From NCBI GenBank assembly GCA_964592965.1, contig CAZQJX010000006.1, forward strand, positions 1-39,011: a DNA stretch of 39,011 nucleotides, given 5' to 3'. The notes beneath the pieces were generated by a model, which had not been told where the DNA came from, made no database searches, and was given only the letters and a program-made list of their open reading frames with translations. Origin of the DNA: CAZKMM01 sp964592965. Lineage in GTDB: Bacteria > RBG-13-61-14 > DRUE01. Both the position numbers and the translations under genes were made by a program. Numbering within the stretch: position 1 is the first letter of the stretch; the number at the start of each line of letters is the position of its first letter. Of the stretch, positions 24,951 to 33,071 are shown in pieces.

Positions 24951-26213
24951 CTAATACCCCAAAATCCGCTCTAGCACCGGCTTATATTTTTGCTCAAGCA
25001 AAATCACCGCCACGGTCAAAACAATGTTTGCCATTGCTAGGGGAAGAATTCTTCTCCAGCCCAGCCTCATTATCTGGTCATACCTAAACCTTGGCCAAGT
25101 CCAGCGAATAGTAATCAAAAGCCAACAGAAAAAGATTACCTTGAGGGCAAAGAACCCTCCTTGAGCAATGACCACCAAAAGGTTAATTAAATCAAGATGC
25201 CAGCTTGCTTGTTTTACCCATTCAAGATTTGCCCAAATCACATTTATATGAAGAAGCGGAATTTTTATTCCCTGAGCATCCACCCAAGGTATTTGCCAGC
25301 CACCAAAGAAAAGCACCGCGCTCATTGCACCAAGCATAACTAGCTCAATATATTCAGTAAACATAAACATCATAAATTTTGCGCCTGAGTATTCAAGGAA
25401 GTATCCAGCGACGATTTCGCTTTCTCCCTCAGGAAGGTCAAAAGGAATGCGCTTAATTTCCATCAGCCCGCAGGCAAAGAACAAAAAGAAAGCTATCGGC
25501 TGGGTGATGATGCCCCATTTAGGAATGATTCCCAACCAAAGCTCTCCCTGACGCTGAACAATCGTGCTTATGCTAGTTGAACCATACATCATCACCACTC
25601 CAATAATGCTCAATCCCAGCGCAACTTCATAGCTGAACATCTGATTAGCTGCACGCATAGCTCCAAGAAAAGAATATTTGTTGTTAGAGCTAAACCCTCC
25701 CATCAAAACCCCATAAACAAGCAATCCTCCCATTGCTAAGACAAAAAGAAGCCCAGCATTCAAATCCGAAGCTTGAAAAGTTATGGTGAAATTGGAAAGA
25801 TGTAAAACATCGCCTGGGAAAAATCTACCAATCAATGGAATATTCTCTGCTGGTATATCTTTCCAGTGAATAGTGAGCGGACCTGCAAAAGGAATCACTG
25901 CAAAAACCACAAAGCTGAGCCCTAAAGAAAGAATAGGCGCAATTGTATGCATCCACTTCCAAGCGCCCTCAGGGATGAAATCTTCTTTAAAAAGCATTTT
26001 GGTCGCATCAGCAATTGGGTGGAAAATTCCGAAAAGACGCCAGTTATGGATTATCCGAACATTTGCCCGGTTAGGTCCGATTCGGTCCTGAATAAGCGAA
26101 GCCTGCTTTCGCTCCGCCCAAGTTAGCAGTCCAGCTAAACTGGCAACGCCAGCAAATGCCAGAAACGCCCAAAGGCATTGAATTAATGTTAAAACCAGCT
26201 CATCAAGGGTCAT
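24951..26213 (-). CDS. nuoH: NADH-quinone oxidoreductase subunit H
   Basis: Membrane subunit at the quinone-channel entrance, 420 residues, longer than the E. coli protein (about 325). Conserved parts are TWAERKQASLIQDRIGPNRA, the NNKYSFLGAMRAANQMFSYEV loop (quoted in part) and FDLPEGESEIVAGYFLEYSG. The extra length is mainly in the loops around 100-170 and 310-350. It starts at ATG 26213, overlapping nuoG by 4 bases. Confidence 0.96.
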   Translation of the reverse strand: MTLDELVLTLIQCLWAFLAFAGVASLAGLLTWAERKQASLIQDRIGPNRANVRIIHNWRLFGIFHPIADATKMLFKEDFIPEGAWKWMHTIAPILSLGLSFVVFAVIPFAGPLTIHWKDIPAENIPLIGRFFPGDVLHLSNFTITFQASDLNAGLLFVLAMGGLLVYGVLMGGFSSNNKYSFLGAMRAANQMFSYEVALGLSIIGVVMMYGSTSISTIVQRQGELWLGIIPKWGIITQPIAFFLFFACGLMEIKRIPFDLPEGESEIVAGYFLEYSGAKFMMFMFTEYIELVMLGAMSAVLFFGGWQIPWVDAQGIKIPLLHINVIWANLEWVKQASWHLDLINLLVVIAQGGFFALKVIFFCWLLITIRWTWPRFRYDQIMRLGWRRILPLAMANIVLTVAVILLEQKYKPVLERILGY

Positions 26214-27622
26214 TTTTCTATCTCCAGCTCTGCTCGTTTTGCCAGCTCTTTAATTAAACTTACCCCGTCCCTTGCATCTCCTTTTGGCGTAAGTGCTGGA
26301 TAAAATTTCTGCTCTATGCCTTCAAAGTTAATAAAAGTGCCTTCGCTTTCCGCATAACAAGTGATAGGAAGCGCAACCGTTGATTTTTCCACCAGCGCGC
26401 TCATCTTCGGACTTAAAACCAAAAGCGGTTTATCTGCCAGCTCCATAGGCTCTGAGTAAAGGCTTTCTAAAACCACCACCAGCTTAATGTCTGCAAGGCT
26501 GGTTGAAGAAAACTCGCTCAAGCCCAGCCTCTGCATACCTTTAAGATTGGCATCTCTGTCCGCCCTTCTCAAAAGAAAATCATCCTCTCCTTCTTTTCTG
26601 CGATAGTAAGCGACCTCACCGCCTAAGCTTAAAATTAGCTTTTTAAAAATATCTGCTTCTTCCAGGCTTGCGCTTGCGCTCACTAATCCCAAAATCCTTC
26701 CCTGACTTTCTTCTAAAAGCCCTACCGCACGGGTTATTCCCACTTCAAGGCTTATTTCACGCAAAGCTCCATTCTCGCGAACTTGGGCACGCAAAAGCCG
26801 ATTTTCATTGATTGCTTTATAAGCCAGCCTGCCTTCATCACAAGCCCAGCTTTTATTTACTTTTTCATTTTCTCTTGGACGAATTCGATAAACTATACCA
26901 TTTTCATGGTCAATCCAAATATTGCATCCACGTGCGCAATAAGGGCAGATACTTGGAGAGCGCGTTAAGAACCACACCCGCTTTTTAAAGCGAAAATCTC
27001 TGCTTGTCCAAGCTCCAACCGGGCAAATATCAGTAAGGCAGAGAGAATAAGGGTTGTTTATCTCTTTTCCCGGAAAGGTTGTTATCACTGTGCGGTCTCC
27101 ACGCTCCGCTGGCGTAAGGCATTCATCCCGAGCAATATCACGCATAAACCGCACACAGCGATGACAAAGTATGCATCGCTCCTGGTCAAGAATCAGCGTG
27201 GGCCCCATTACTAGGCGTTTCCCTTTTTTAACCTTTGCATCCAGCGGATTGAGCCGACTAGGAGCAAGGTCATAATCCATATAGTAGTTTTGGAGCGTGC
27301 ACTCTCCCGCCTTATCGCAAATCGGGCAATCTATAGGATGATTTTTAAGCATAAATTCCAAAACCGCCCGCCTTGCTTCTCTTACTTCTTCACATTCAGT
27401 ATCCACTACCATTCCATCCTGCACACGAGTTGCACAGGAAATTTGAAGCTTGGGCATACCTTCAACCTTCACCAGGCACATACGACAGCTTCCCCGAATC
27501 TCCAGATGGGGATGATAGCAAAAATGCGGAATGTAAATGCCATTTTCAAGGGCAACTTGAAGAATGGTCTTGCCCTCTTCTGTGATAATTTCTTTTCCGT
27601 TTATGGTCACCTTAATTGCCAT
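26210..27622 (-). CDS. nuoG: NADH-quinone oxidoreductase subunit G, short form
   Basis: Peripheral-arm iron-sulfur subunit, 470 residues. Ligand sets are visible for the [2Fe-2S] cluster N1b (Cys35, 46, 49, 63), N5 (His95, Cys99, 102, 108), N4 (Cys150, 153, 156, 200) and the off-path cluster N7 (Cys226, 229, 233, 261). The rest (270-470) is a much reduced molybdopterin-oxidoreductase-like domain that keeps the AESEGTFINFEG element; E. coli NuoG has about 900 residues and Thermus Nqo3 about 780. The frame is intact up to the ATGA overlap with nuoH, so it is a genuine short form and not a frameshift. It directly abuts nuoF. Confidence 0.93.
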   Translation of the reverse strand: MAIKVTINGKEIITEEGKTILQVALENGIYIPHFCYHPHLEIRGSCRMCLVKVEGMPKLQISCATRVQDGMVVDTECEEVREARRAVLEFMLKNHPIDCPICDKAGECTLQNYYMDYDLAPSRLNPLDAKVKKGKRLVMGPTLILDQERCILCHRCVRFMRDIARDECLTPAERGDRTVITTFPGKEINNPYSLCLTDICPVGAWTSRDFRFKKRVWFLTRSPSICPYCARGCNIWIDHENGIVYRIRPRENEKVNKSWACDEGRLAYKAINENRLLRAQVRENGALREISLEVGITRAVGLLEESQGRILGLVSASASLEEADIFKKLILSLGGEVAYYRRKEGEDDFLLRRADRDANLKGMQRLGLSEFSSTSLADIKLVVVLESLYSEPMELADKPLLVLSPKMSALVEKSTVALPITCYAESEGTFINFEGIEQKFYPALTPKGDARDGVSLIKELAKRAELEIEK

Positions 27623-28915
27623 TTATTTCCACTCCACTGGAAAAGGCTTTTCCCGCGGACATCCGCGATTGCGAATATGATGCTCAAATTCCTCTTGGAA
27701 CTTAGCTAAAAAGCTCTTCACTGGTGTTGCTGCTGCATCTGCTAGCGGGCAAATTGTCCTTCCAGTCATATTTTCTGCCAAGCTCAAAAGCACATCTAAA
27801 TCTTTCATTTCTGCGTTTCCAAGATAAATCCGCTTTGCAATCTGCGCCATCCAGCCAGTGCCTTCCCTGCAAGGGGTGCACTGACCACAGCTCTCATGCG
27901 CATAAAAATGAGTAAGTATCTCAAGTAGCTTGGGCATACAGGTTCCCTCTGCAATCACTATTACTGCGCCCGAGCCAAGCAAAGAGCCTGCCTTTTGGAG
28001 CGATTCATAATCCAGATTAACTCCCTCGCACTCCTCTGCCCGAAGGATTGGGGTCGAGCTTCCACCCGGAATAACCGCCTTTAATTTCAACCCGTTTTTC
28101 ACCCCACCTGCTACCTCATTGATGAGCTTCATTAAAGGAAATCCCAAAGGAAGCTCATAAACACCAGGTTTTTCAATGTGTCCGCTTATGCAGAAAAGCT
28201 TTGTGCCTGGACTTTTTTCAGTGCCAAATTTCCTATATGCCTGAGCACCCTCTCTGATTATGTAAGGCACAGAAGCAATGGTCTCTACATTGTTAACAGT
28301 TGTCGGCATATCATAAACTCCCCGCTGGGGCGGAAAAGGCGGACGAATGCGAGGATTGCCACGCTTTCCCTCAAGGCTCTCAATCAGTGCGGTTTCTTCT
28401 CCGCACACATAAGCCCCAGCTCCCCTGTGCACATAAACATTAAGGTTAAAATCTTTTCCGAATATCCGCTCGCCCAAAAAGCCTCGCTCATAAGCCTCTT
28501 TGATGGCTCGCTCCAAAATATCTGCTGGCTCACTAAACTCTCCCCGAATGTAAACATAAGCGGTATTTGCGCCCATTGCCCACGAGGCAATGATGATGCC
28601 CTCAATGAGCATATGCGGGTCGTTGCGGATGATTTCCCTATCTTTAAAGGTTCCTGGCTCGCCCTCATCTGCGTTCACGCAAAGATATTTGGGGCGGTCA
28701 TCTTTGGGCATAAACATCCATTTTCTTCCTGCAGGAAAGCCAGCACCGCCTCTTCCCCGAAGCCCAGCATCCAAAACTTCTTGGCAAACTTTTTCTGGGG
28801 GCATATCAAGCGCCTTTTCCGCAGCCTTATACCCACCGCTGGCAAGATAAACATCTATACTAGTAGAATTGGGCTTGCCCCAGTTGGCAGTAAGTATTTT
28901 TGCTTCTTCAGTCAT
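27623..28915 (-). CDS. nuoF: NADH-quinone oxidoreductase subunit F
   Basis: NADH-binding flavoprotein subunit, 430 residues, the electron entry point. It has the NADH/FMN loop GRGGAGFPAG (54-63), NADEGEPGTFKDR and VHRGAGAYVCGEETALIESL, and the N3 cluster ligands Cys343, 346, 349 and 389 (CGQCTPC and TICP). Its ATG overlaps the stop of the HEPN gene (ATGA), so its translation may depend on ribosomes finishing that gene, not nuoE. Confidence 0.97.
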   Translation of the reverse strand: MTEEAKILTANWGKPNSTSIDVYLASGGYKAAEKALDMPPEKVCQEVLDAGLRGRGGAGFPAGRKWMFMPKDDRPKYLCVNADEGEPGTFKDREIIRNDPHMLIEGIIIASWAMGANTAYVYIRGEFSEPADILERAIKEAYERGFLGERIFGKDFNLNVYVHRGAGAYVCGEETALIESLEGKRGNPRIRPPFPPQRGVYDMPTTVNNVETIASVPYIIREGAQAYRKFGTEKSPGTKLFCISGHIEKPGVYELPLGFPLMKLINEVAGGVKNGLKLKAVIPGGSSTPILRAEECEGVNLDYESLQKAGSLLGSGAVIVIAEGTCMPKLLEILTHFYAHESCGQCTPCREGTGWMAQIAKRIYLGNAEMKDLDVLLSLAENMTGRTICPLADAAATPVKSFLAKFQEEFEHHIRNRGCPREKPFPVEWK

Positions 28916-29289
28916 TTTTCAAAATATTGTTTAGTTTGCTCGAGAAATTCTTCTGCTTTTTGCAAAATTTCCCTTGCCTTTTCTTTTGTGGATTCATACT
29001 TAATTTCGTAATCTGATTTTTGTCTCTCTTTAAACGCCTGAATGAGATTTTTATGAAGTTCTTCAGAAAATTCTCCGCTTTTAACAAACTCCTTTCCAAA
29101 AGCACTAATTACCGCAGAATGCTTTGAATAGCTTAAATCCTTTGCTAAAAGCAGAGCTTGCGCACAATAAAGCATTGCATAATAAGAACGAGATATAGCA
29201 AAATCAAAATAATCTTTTTCTAACAATTCCTTTGCTGCGCCAATGCTTTTTTCTGCTTTTGCTATCAAAGCTTTAATGTCCTCCTTCAT
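28912..29289 (-). CDS. HEPN-domain protein (UPF0332-like), partner of the MNT protein
   Basis: A 125-residue, all-helical protein of the HEPN superfamily (PF05168/UPF0332-like). Diagnostic positions are the AISRSYYAMLYCAQALLL helix (31-48), KHSAVISAF (56-64), and ERQKSDYE (88-95). The canonical RNase signature R-X4-6-H of many HEPN toxins is not visible: no His follows Arg34 or Arg89 at that distance. Its ATG overlaps the end of the nucleotidyltransferase gene by 4 bases and its stop overlaps the nuoF start by 4 bases. HEPN-MNT pairs are a known toxin-antitoxin-type module; function here, inside a complex I operon, is unknown. Local G+C is lower than in the flanking nuo genes. Confidence 0.88.
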   Translation of the reverse strand: MKEDIKALIAKAEKSIGAAKELLEKDYFDFAISRSYYAMLYCAQALLLAKDLSYSKHSAVISAFGKEFVKSGEFSEELHKNLIQAFKERQKSDYEIKYESTKEKAREILQKAEEFLEQTKQYFEK

Positions 29290-29606
29290 ATCCTGATGCC
29301 TTCTCTTTTTACATTTTGAATAAAAGGTGAAGAACTCTTTTCAAAATCTTCCTTTAAATACTCCAAACACATCACCACAGTATCGTATTTTAAAGAAAGC
29401 TGAGCTGAAATCTCAGAGAGCTTTTCTTCTTCTTGTTTTGAAAGCTTTTCATTAAGAAGAAGAACAAAATCCACATCTGAACCTTCTGCATAGTCTCCAC
29501 GAGCAAAAGAGCCAAAAAGAATTAAATTCACCATCTTTCCTTTCAAAGCCTGCTTTAGCTGTGCTTTTAACTCTGAAGTTAAATTTTTTAAAAGATTTTT
29601 ATCCAT
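29286..29606 (-). CDS. MNT-type minimal nucleotidyltransferase, partner of the HEPN protein
   Basis: A 106-residue minimal nucleotidyltransferase of the polymerase-beta superfamily. It carries the catalytic GSFARGDYAEGSDVD (32-46): Gly32-Ser33 and the metal-binding Asp44 and Asp46, with Asp75 in KYDTVV as the probable third acidic residue. So, unlike many antitoxin relics, it looks active. Relatives in MNT-HEPN modules (MntA/HepT) add AMP to the toxin partner and so neutralise it. It starts 3 bases after nuoE and overlaps the HEPN gene, with only a weak ribosome binding site of its own. Confidence 0.9.
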   Translation of the reverse strand: MDKNLLKNLTSELKAQLKQALKGKMVNLILFGSFARGDYAEGSDVDFVLLLNEKLSKQEEEKLSEISAQLSLKYDTVVMCLEYLKEDFEKSSSPFIQNVKREGIRI

Positions 29607-29609
29607 CGC

Positions 29610-30083
29610 TTATTCCAACTCTGCCAAGATTTTGTCCAGCTTTTCTTTGGTTAGGTTTCCGTAATATTTATCATTAATTTGAATAACAGGAGCTTCTCCG
29701 CAGGCGCCCAAGCACTCCACCCGCACAAGGGTAAATTTTCCATCGGGAGTAGTCTCGCCTTCTTTAATGCCCAGCTTTTGTGAAAGATACTCAAACATAT
29801 CCAGCGCACCAAGCATTGAGCAGGAAATGTTCGTGCATACCTGAATCAAATATTTACCTACTGGTTTGCGATTGAACATTGTGTAAAAACTAGCAGTGCC
29901 ATAAACCCTTGCTGGCGGAAGTTCAAGAAGCTCAGCGATATACTCAATTACCTCATTGCTTATATAACCAAACTCCTTTTGCGCCAGATGAAGCGCAGGT
30001 AAAACCGCACTCTGCTTGCTTGGATAGCGCTTGAGAATTTGCTCAAGCTCCTTTTTGGCGCTCTCTGAAAATTCCACTGCCAT
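29610..30083 (-). CDS. nuoE: NADH-quinone oxidoreductase subunit E
   Basis: Thioredoxin-like [2Fe-2S] subunit (cluster N1a) that sits beside NuoF; 157 residues. Ligands are Cys83 and Cys88 (VCTNISC) and Cys124 and Cys128 (VECLGAC). I start at ATG 30083, with GAGGT at good spacing; a TTG two codons earlier is the alternative. It normally abuts nuoF, but here 694 bases of HEPN-MNT sequence separate the two. Confidence 0.96.
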   Translation of the reverse strand: MAVEFSESAKKELEQILKRYPSKQSAVLPALHLAQKEFGYISNEVIEYIAELLELPPARVYGTASFYTMFNRKPVGKYLIQVCTNISCSMLGALDMFEYLSQKLGIKEGETTPDGKFTLVRVECLGACGEAPVIQINDKYYGNLTKEKLDKILAELE

Positions 30084-30094
30084 TTTCAAAACCT

Positions 30095-31300
30095 CTACCT
30101 GTCCATCTCTCCACCGATCATATTAACTGAGCCAAAAATCGGAATAATATCCGCAACCATATGCCCTTTTATAATCTCTCCCAACGCTGCCATAATTGGA
30201 AAGCAGGGCGGATGCACCCTGCATTTCCAGGGTTTATTCCCACCTTTGGAAACAATGTAAAAGCCAAGCTCTCCATTTGGGCTCTCAACATAAGCATAGG
30301 CTTCACCTGCAGGAACATAAATATCTTCAAAGATAAGCTTGAAATGATTAATTGTGCCTTCAATGGTGTTGTAAACCTGTTCTTTGGGCGGAAGCGCAAG
30401 CCTTGGGTCTTCAATCATCACCGGACCTTTTGGAAGTTTTGCTAAGCCCTGCTCAATGATTCTTATACTCTGCTCTATTTCCAAAAGCCTCACCAGATAC
30501 CGATCATAGGTATCACCGTTTTCACCAAGGGGAACCTCAAATTCCACCTCATCATAGAAAAGATAGGGATGAGCTTTGCGCACATCATAATAAAATCCAG
30601 TGGCACGAAGGAAAGGACCTGTAATACCATAAGAAATAGCATCCTCCTTGCTAATCACGCCCACACCAACAGTTCGCTCTAGAAAAATGCGGTTTTTATC
30701 AAACAAGCCGTGAATCTCTTTGAGCACAGGTAAAGTTTTTTCTATGGCTTTTTTGGTTTGCTCTTCAAATCCTTCTGGAATATCCCAGCGCACACCACCA
30801 ATGCGAGTCCAAGAATAGGTCACTCGAGCTCCAGTTACTGATTCTAAAAGCTCATAAAACCATTCCCTGACCTTGATGAAATAAAGAAATGCACTAAAAG
30901 CTCCCAGCTCCATTGTCATTGCTGCTAAGCAGGTGCAGTGGTCGCAAATTCGGCTTATTTCAGAGAGGATGAGCCGAAGCCACTGAGCCCGCTCAGGGAT
31001 ATCCTTGCTTATGCCCAAAAGCTTCTCAACCGCCATTGCATAGCAAACATTGTTGATTATGGCAGAGACATAGTTGAGGCGGTCTGTGTAAGGAACAATT
31101 TGATTCCAGCGATGGTCTTCGCATTCTTTTTCAAAACCGCGGTGCAAATATCCTGGGTCAATATCAATATCCACCACGGTCTCGCCATCCAGCACCAAAT
31201 CCATTTTGATGGTGCCGTGCATTGCTGGATGGCTTGGTCCCATAAGCACGCTTAAATAGCGTGTATGAAGGTCTTTAGTGGTATCGCTCAGCTTAATCAT
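30095..31300 (-). CDS. nuoD: NADH-quinone oxidoreductase subunit D
   Basis: The 49-kDa, hydrogenase-large-subunit-like quinone-site subunit, 401 residues. It has GPSHPAMHGTIKMDLVLDGE with the conserved quinone-site His, DIDPGYLHRGFEKECE, PYTDRLNYVSA, the SPNGELGFYIVSKGG stretch and the C-terminal IFGSVNMIGGEMDR. It overlaps nuoC by 4 bases. Confidence 0.97.
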   Translation of the reverse strand: MIKLSDTTKDLHTRYLSVLMGPSHPAMHGTIKMDLVLDGETVVDIDIDPGYLHRGFEKECEDHRWNQIVPYTDRLNYVSAIINNVCYAMAVEKLLGISKDIPERAQWLRLILSEISRICDHCTCLAAMTMELGAFSAFLYFIKVREWFYELLESVTGARVTYSWTRIGGVRWDIPEGFEEQTKKAIEKTLPVLKEIHGLFDKNRIFLERTVGVGVISKEDAISYGITGPFLRATGFYYDVRKAHPYLFYDEVEFEVPLGENGDTYDRYLVRLLEIEQSIRIIEQGLAKLPKGPVMIEDPRLALPPKEQVYNTIEGTINHFKLIFEDIYVPAGEAYAYVESPNGELGFYIVSKGGNKPWKCRVHPPCFPIMAALGEIIKGHMVADIIPIFGSVNMIGGEMDR

Positions 31301-31782
31301 CTTGTCTCCGGCTTAATAAGCGGTATTCTTGGCTGGCGTTTTTTGTGCGGGTAGTCCTTGCGAAGCGGATAGCCCTTAAACTCTGGATAAAGCAGGAGCG
31401 GACGCAGGTCTGGATGTCCACGAAACTTAATGCCATAAAACTCGTGGCACTCCCGCTCATACCAGTTAGCGCCCTTCCACAAAGGTGTAAGGCTATCCAC
31501 TTCTGGATTTTCCTCTGGCACCCGCACCTTCACTCTCACCCGCCAGCCCCTGCTAAAAGATTTTAAATGATAAACCACCTCAAACCTCGGCTCCTCACCC
31601 AAATGGTCAACTGCAGTTAAATCCATAAGCATCTCAAAGCCAAGCTCGTCCTTTAAAAACCTCATTACATCCAAAAGCGCCTCTGGCTTAATGAGCGCGG
31701 TATCATCTCCGCACTGGCTGTGCACCTCAAGCACTGCTTCGCCAAAGCGCTCTTTTAACTTTTCTAAAACTATTTCACTCAT
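31297..31782 (-). CDS. nuoC: NADH-quinone oxidoreductase subunit C
   Basis: The 30-kDa peripheral subunit, 161 residues, separate from nuoD (not fused). It has LTAVDHLG, VYHLKSFSRGWRVRVKVRVP and the signature ANWYERECHEFYGIKFRGHP with a C-terminal LRKDYP. I start at ATG 31782, which gives the usual N-terminus; a longer frame from 31836 adds a basic, unconserved 18-residue extension inside nuoB. The start lies 8 bases within nuoB. Confidence 0.95.
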   Translation of the reverse strand: MSEIVLEKLKERFGEAVLEVHSQCGDDTALIKPEALLDVMRFLKDELGFEMLMDLTAVDHLGEEPRFEVVYHLKSFSRGWRVRVKVRVPEENPEVDSLTPLWKGANWYERECHEFYGIKFRGHPDLRPLLLYPEFKGYPLRKDYPHKKRQPRIPLIKPETR

Positions 31783-32254
31783 TTTTTGTGAGCTTTTCTT
31801 TTTGAATCTTTTCCTGAAGCTTAATAAATGCCTCAAGCACCATCTCCGGACGGGGAGGACAGCCAGGGATGTAAATATCCACCGGGATGATTTTATCTAT
31901 CCCCTGCACTACCGCGTAATTATCATAAAACCCGCCGGTGCTGGCGCAAGCTCCAAAGGCAATCACCCATTTAGGTTCGCACATCTGGTCATATACCTTG
32001 CGCAAAACAGGAGCCAGCTTGTGATTAACCGTTCCCACCACCAAAAGCAAATCTGCCTGACGCGGGGTGAAGCGAGTGAACTCTGCACCAAAGCGGGCAA
32101 GGTCATAATGAGCACACATTGTGCTCATATATTCCATTCCACAACAAGCAGTAACAAATGGATACTGGAAAAGAGAGAATTTTCGTGCCCAGTTGATAAA
32201 AAACTCCAATTTAGTGGTAATCCAGCTCTCTCCAAATATGGTCTCTAATCCCAT
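31775..32254 (-). CDS. nuoB: NADH-quinone oxidoreductase subunit B
   Basis: Carries the terminal [4Fe-4S] cluster N2 next to the quinone site; 159 residues. Ligands are the tandem Cys37-Cys38 (ACCGMEYM), Cys103 (GACASTGG) and Cys132 (PGCPPRPE). I start at ATG 32254, with AAGGGGG upstream, rather than at TTG 32275; it overlaps nuoA by 10 bases. Confidence 0.97.
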   Translation of the reverse strand: MGLETIFGESWITTKLEFFINWARKFSLFQYPFVTACCGMEYMSTMCAHYDLARFGAEFTRFTPRQADLLLVVGTVNHKLAPVLRKVYDQMCEPKWVIAFGACASTGGFYDNYAVVQGIDKIIPVDIYIPGCPPRPEMVLEAFIKLQEKIQKEKLTKNE

Positions 32255-32622
32255 TCCAAGCCCCCTTTGCGCCAAGCATACCAGAGAGCCAGTGCTAGCA
32301 CCACTAAAAATATCCCCATTTCAATAGTTCCAAAAAGGAATTTCCATCCTTCTCCCACAGAAAGCTTTTTAAAAACAACAGCCCAGGGAAAAAAGAAAAC
32401 TGCCTCAATGTCAAACACAATAAAAATGACCGCCACAACATAAAACTTAATGGAAAATCTGGTATGAGGATTTCCCTCACTGGGATTACCGCACTCAAAC
32501 GGCTCCAGTTTAGCTTTAGTAATTTTTCTTGGTCCTAAATAAACCGCACAAAAGGTAAAAAATACCGCCAGACCAAAGCTGAGCAAAGCCAAAAAGCCTA
32601 TAGGTATGTATTGGTAATACAT
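32245..32622 (-). CDS. nuoA: NADH-quinone oxidoreductase subunit A
   Basis: A 125-residue, three-helix membrane subunit near the quinone channel. It has KLEPFECGNPSEG with the conserved Cys-containing loop, the FSIKFYVVAVIFIVFDIEAVFF helix (quoted in part) and PWAVVF. It is the first gene of nuoABCDE-mnt-hepn-FGHIJKLMN and has its own promoter in the spacer after atpE. Confidence 0.96.
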   Translation of the reverse strand: MYYQYIPIGFLALLSFGLAVFFTFCAVYLGPRKITKAKLEPFECGNPSEGNPHTRFSIKFYVVAVIFIVFDIEAVFFFPWAVVFKKLSVGEGWKFLFGTIEMGIFLVVLALALWYAWRKGGLEWD

Positions 32623-32681
32623 AACTATCCGCTCATATCTATTTTTTCTACGGAGAGTTCTCTACAGGTGGGTTTGTTTAT

Positions 32682-32711
32682 TATATACCTCATTTTGTAG
32701 TAATTTGTCAA
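32682..32711 (-). promoter_or_regulatory. Sigma-70-type promoter of the nuo operon
   Basis: On the minus strand a perfect TTGACA (32711-32706) is followed, after 18 bases, by TATATA (32687-32682), with TATAAT overlapping two bases further on. It begins seven bases after the atpE stop codon and predicts a leader of about 50 bases before nuoA. Since no terminator is visible after atpE, read-through from the ATP synthase genes is also likely. Confidence 0.65.
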
Positions 32712-32717
32712 GTCTTT

Positions 32718-33047
32718 TTAACCCACCTTGCCGAGTATCATAAAAGCAATAATTAGAGCATAAATAACCAAAGACTCAATTAAAGCCAGACTAACAATTA
32801 ATTGAGTAAACATAGGTCCTTGCGCGCCTGGATTTCTCGCCAATCCTTCCATTGCACTGGATGCAGTTCTTCCCTGACCAAGCGCACCTGCAACAGAAGC
32901 AAGAGCAATAGTCAATCCACCTGCCAAAAGTCCAATAGCCTTTGGATAACTAATTCCAGCCACAGCTTCTCCTTCCTGTCCCCATGCATAAAAAGCAAAG
33001 CCTACTCCAGCAAGGAAAATAACTGCAAGTATTACTTTTTTTGCCAT
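32718..33047 (-). CDS. atpE: ATP synthase subunit c
   Basis: Forms the rotor ring of F0; 109 residues. An N-terminal hydrophobic segment (3-22) precedes the two-helix hairpin and looks like a signal peptide, as in some other bacterial c subunits. Helix 1 has GALGQGRTASSAMEG with Gln58, the loop is ARNPGAQ, and helix 2 has LALIESLVIYALIIAF with ion-binding Glu91, Ser92 and Tyr96. The Gln/Glu-Ser/Tyr set resembles sodium-binding rings, but the extra Thr of those is Leu here. AAAGGAGG precedes the ATG. Confidence 0.96.
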   Translation of the reverse strand: MAKKVILAVIFLAGVGFAFYAWGQEGEAVAGISYPKAIGLLAGGLTIALASVAGALGQGRTASSAMEGLARNPGAQGPMFTQLIVSLALIESLVIYALIIAFMILGKVG

Positions 33048-33071
33048 CTTTCATCCTCCTTTCATCAAAAT

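Noticed and set aside
26210..27622. Short NuoG as a frameshifted or truncated pseudogene
   Set aside because: All metal ligands are present, the C-terminal AESEGTF element is kept, and the stop overlaps the nuoH start cleanly.
28178..29011. Long plus-strand open frame (277 codons) opposite nuoF and the HEPN gene
   Set aside because: It lies fully antisense to genes with clear cluster ligands and overlaps, has no family features, and only reflects the codon use of the minus-strand genes.
31691..32248. Plus-strand open frame (185 codons) opposite nuoC, nuoB and the end of nuoA
   Set aside because: Antisense to three overlapping conserved genes with intact cluster ligands.
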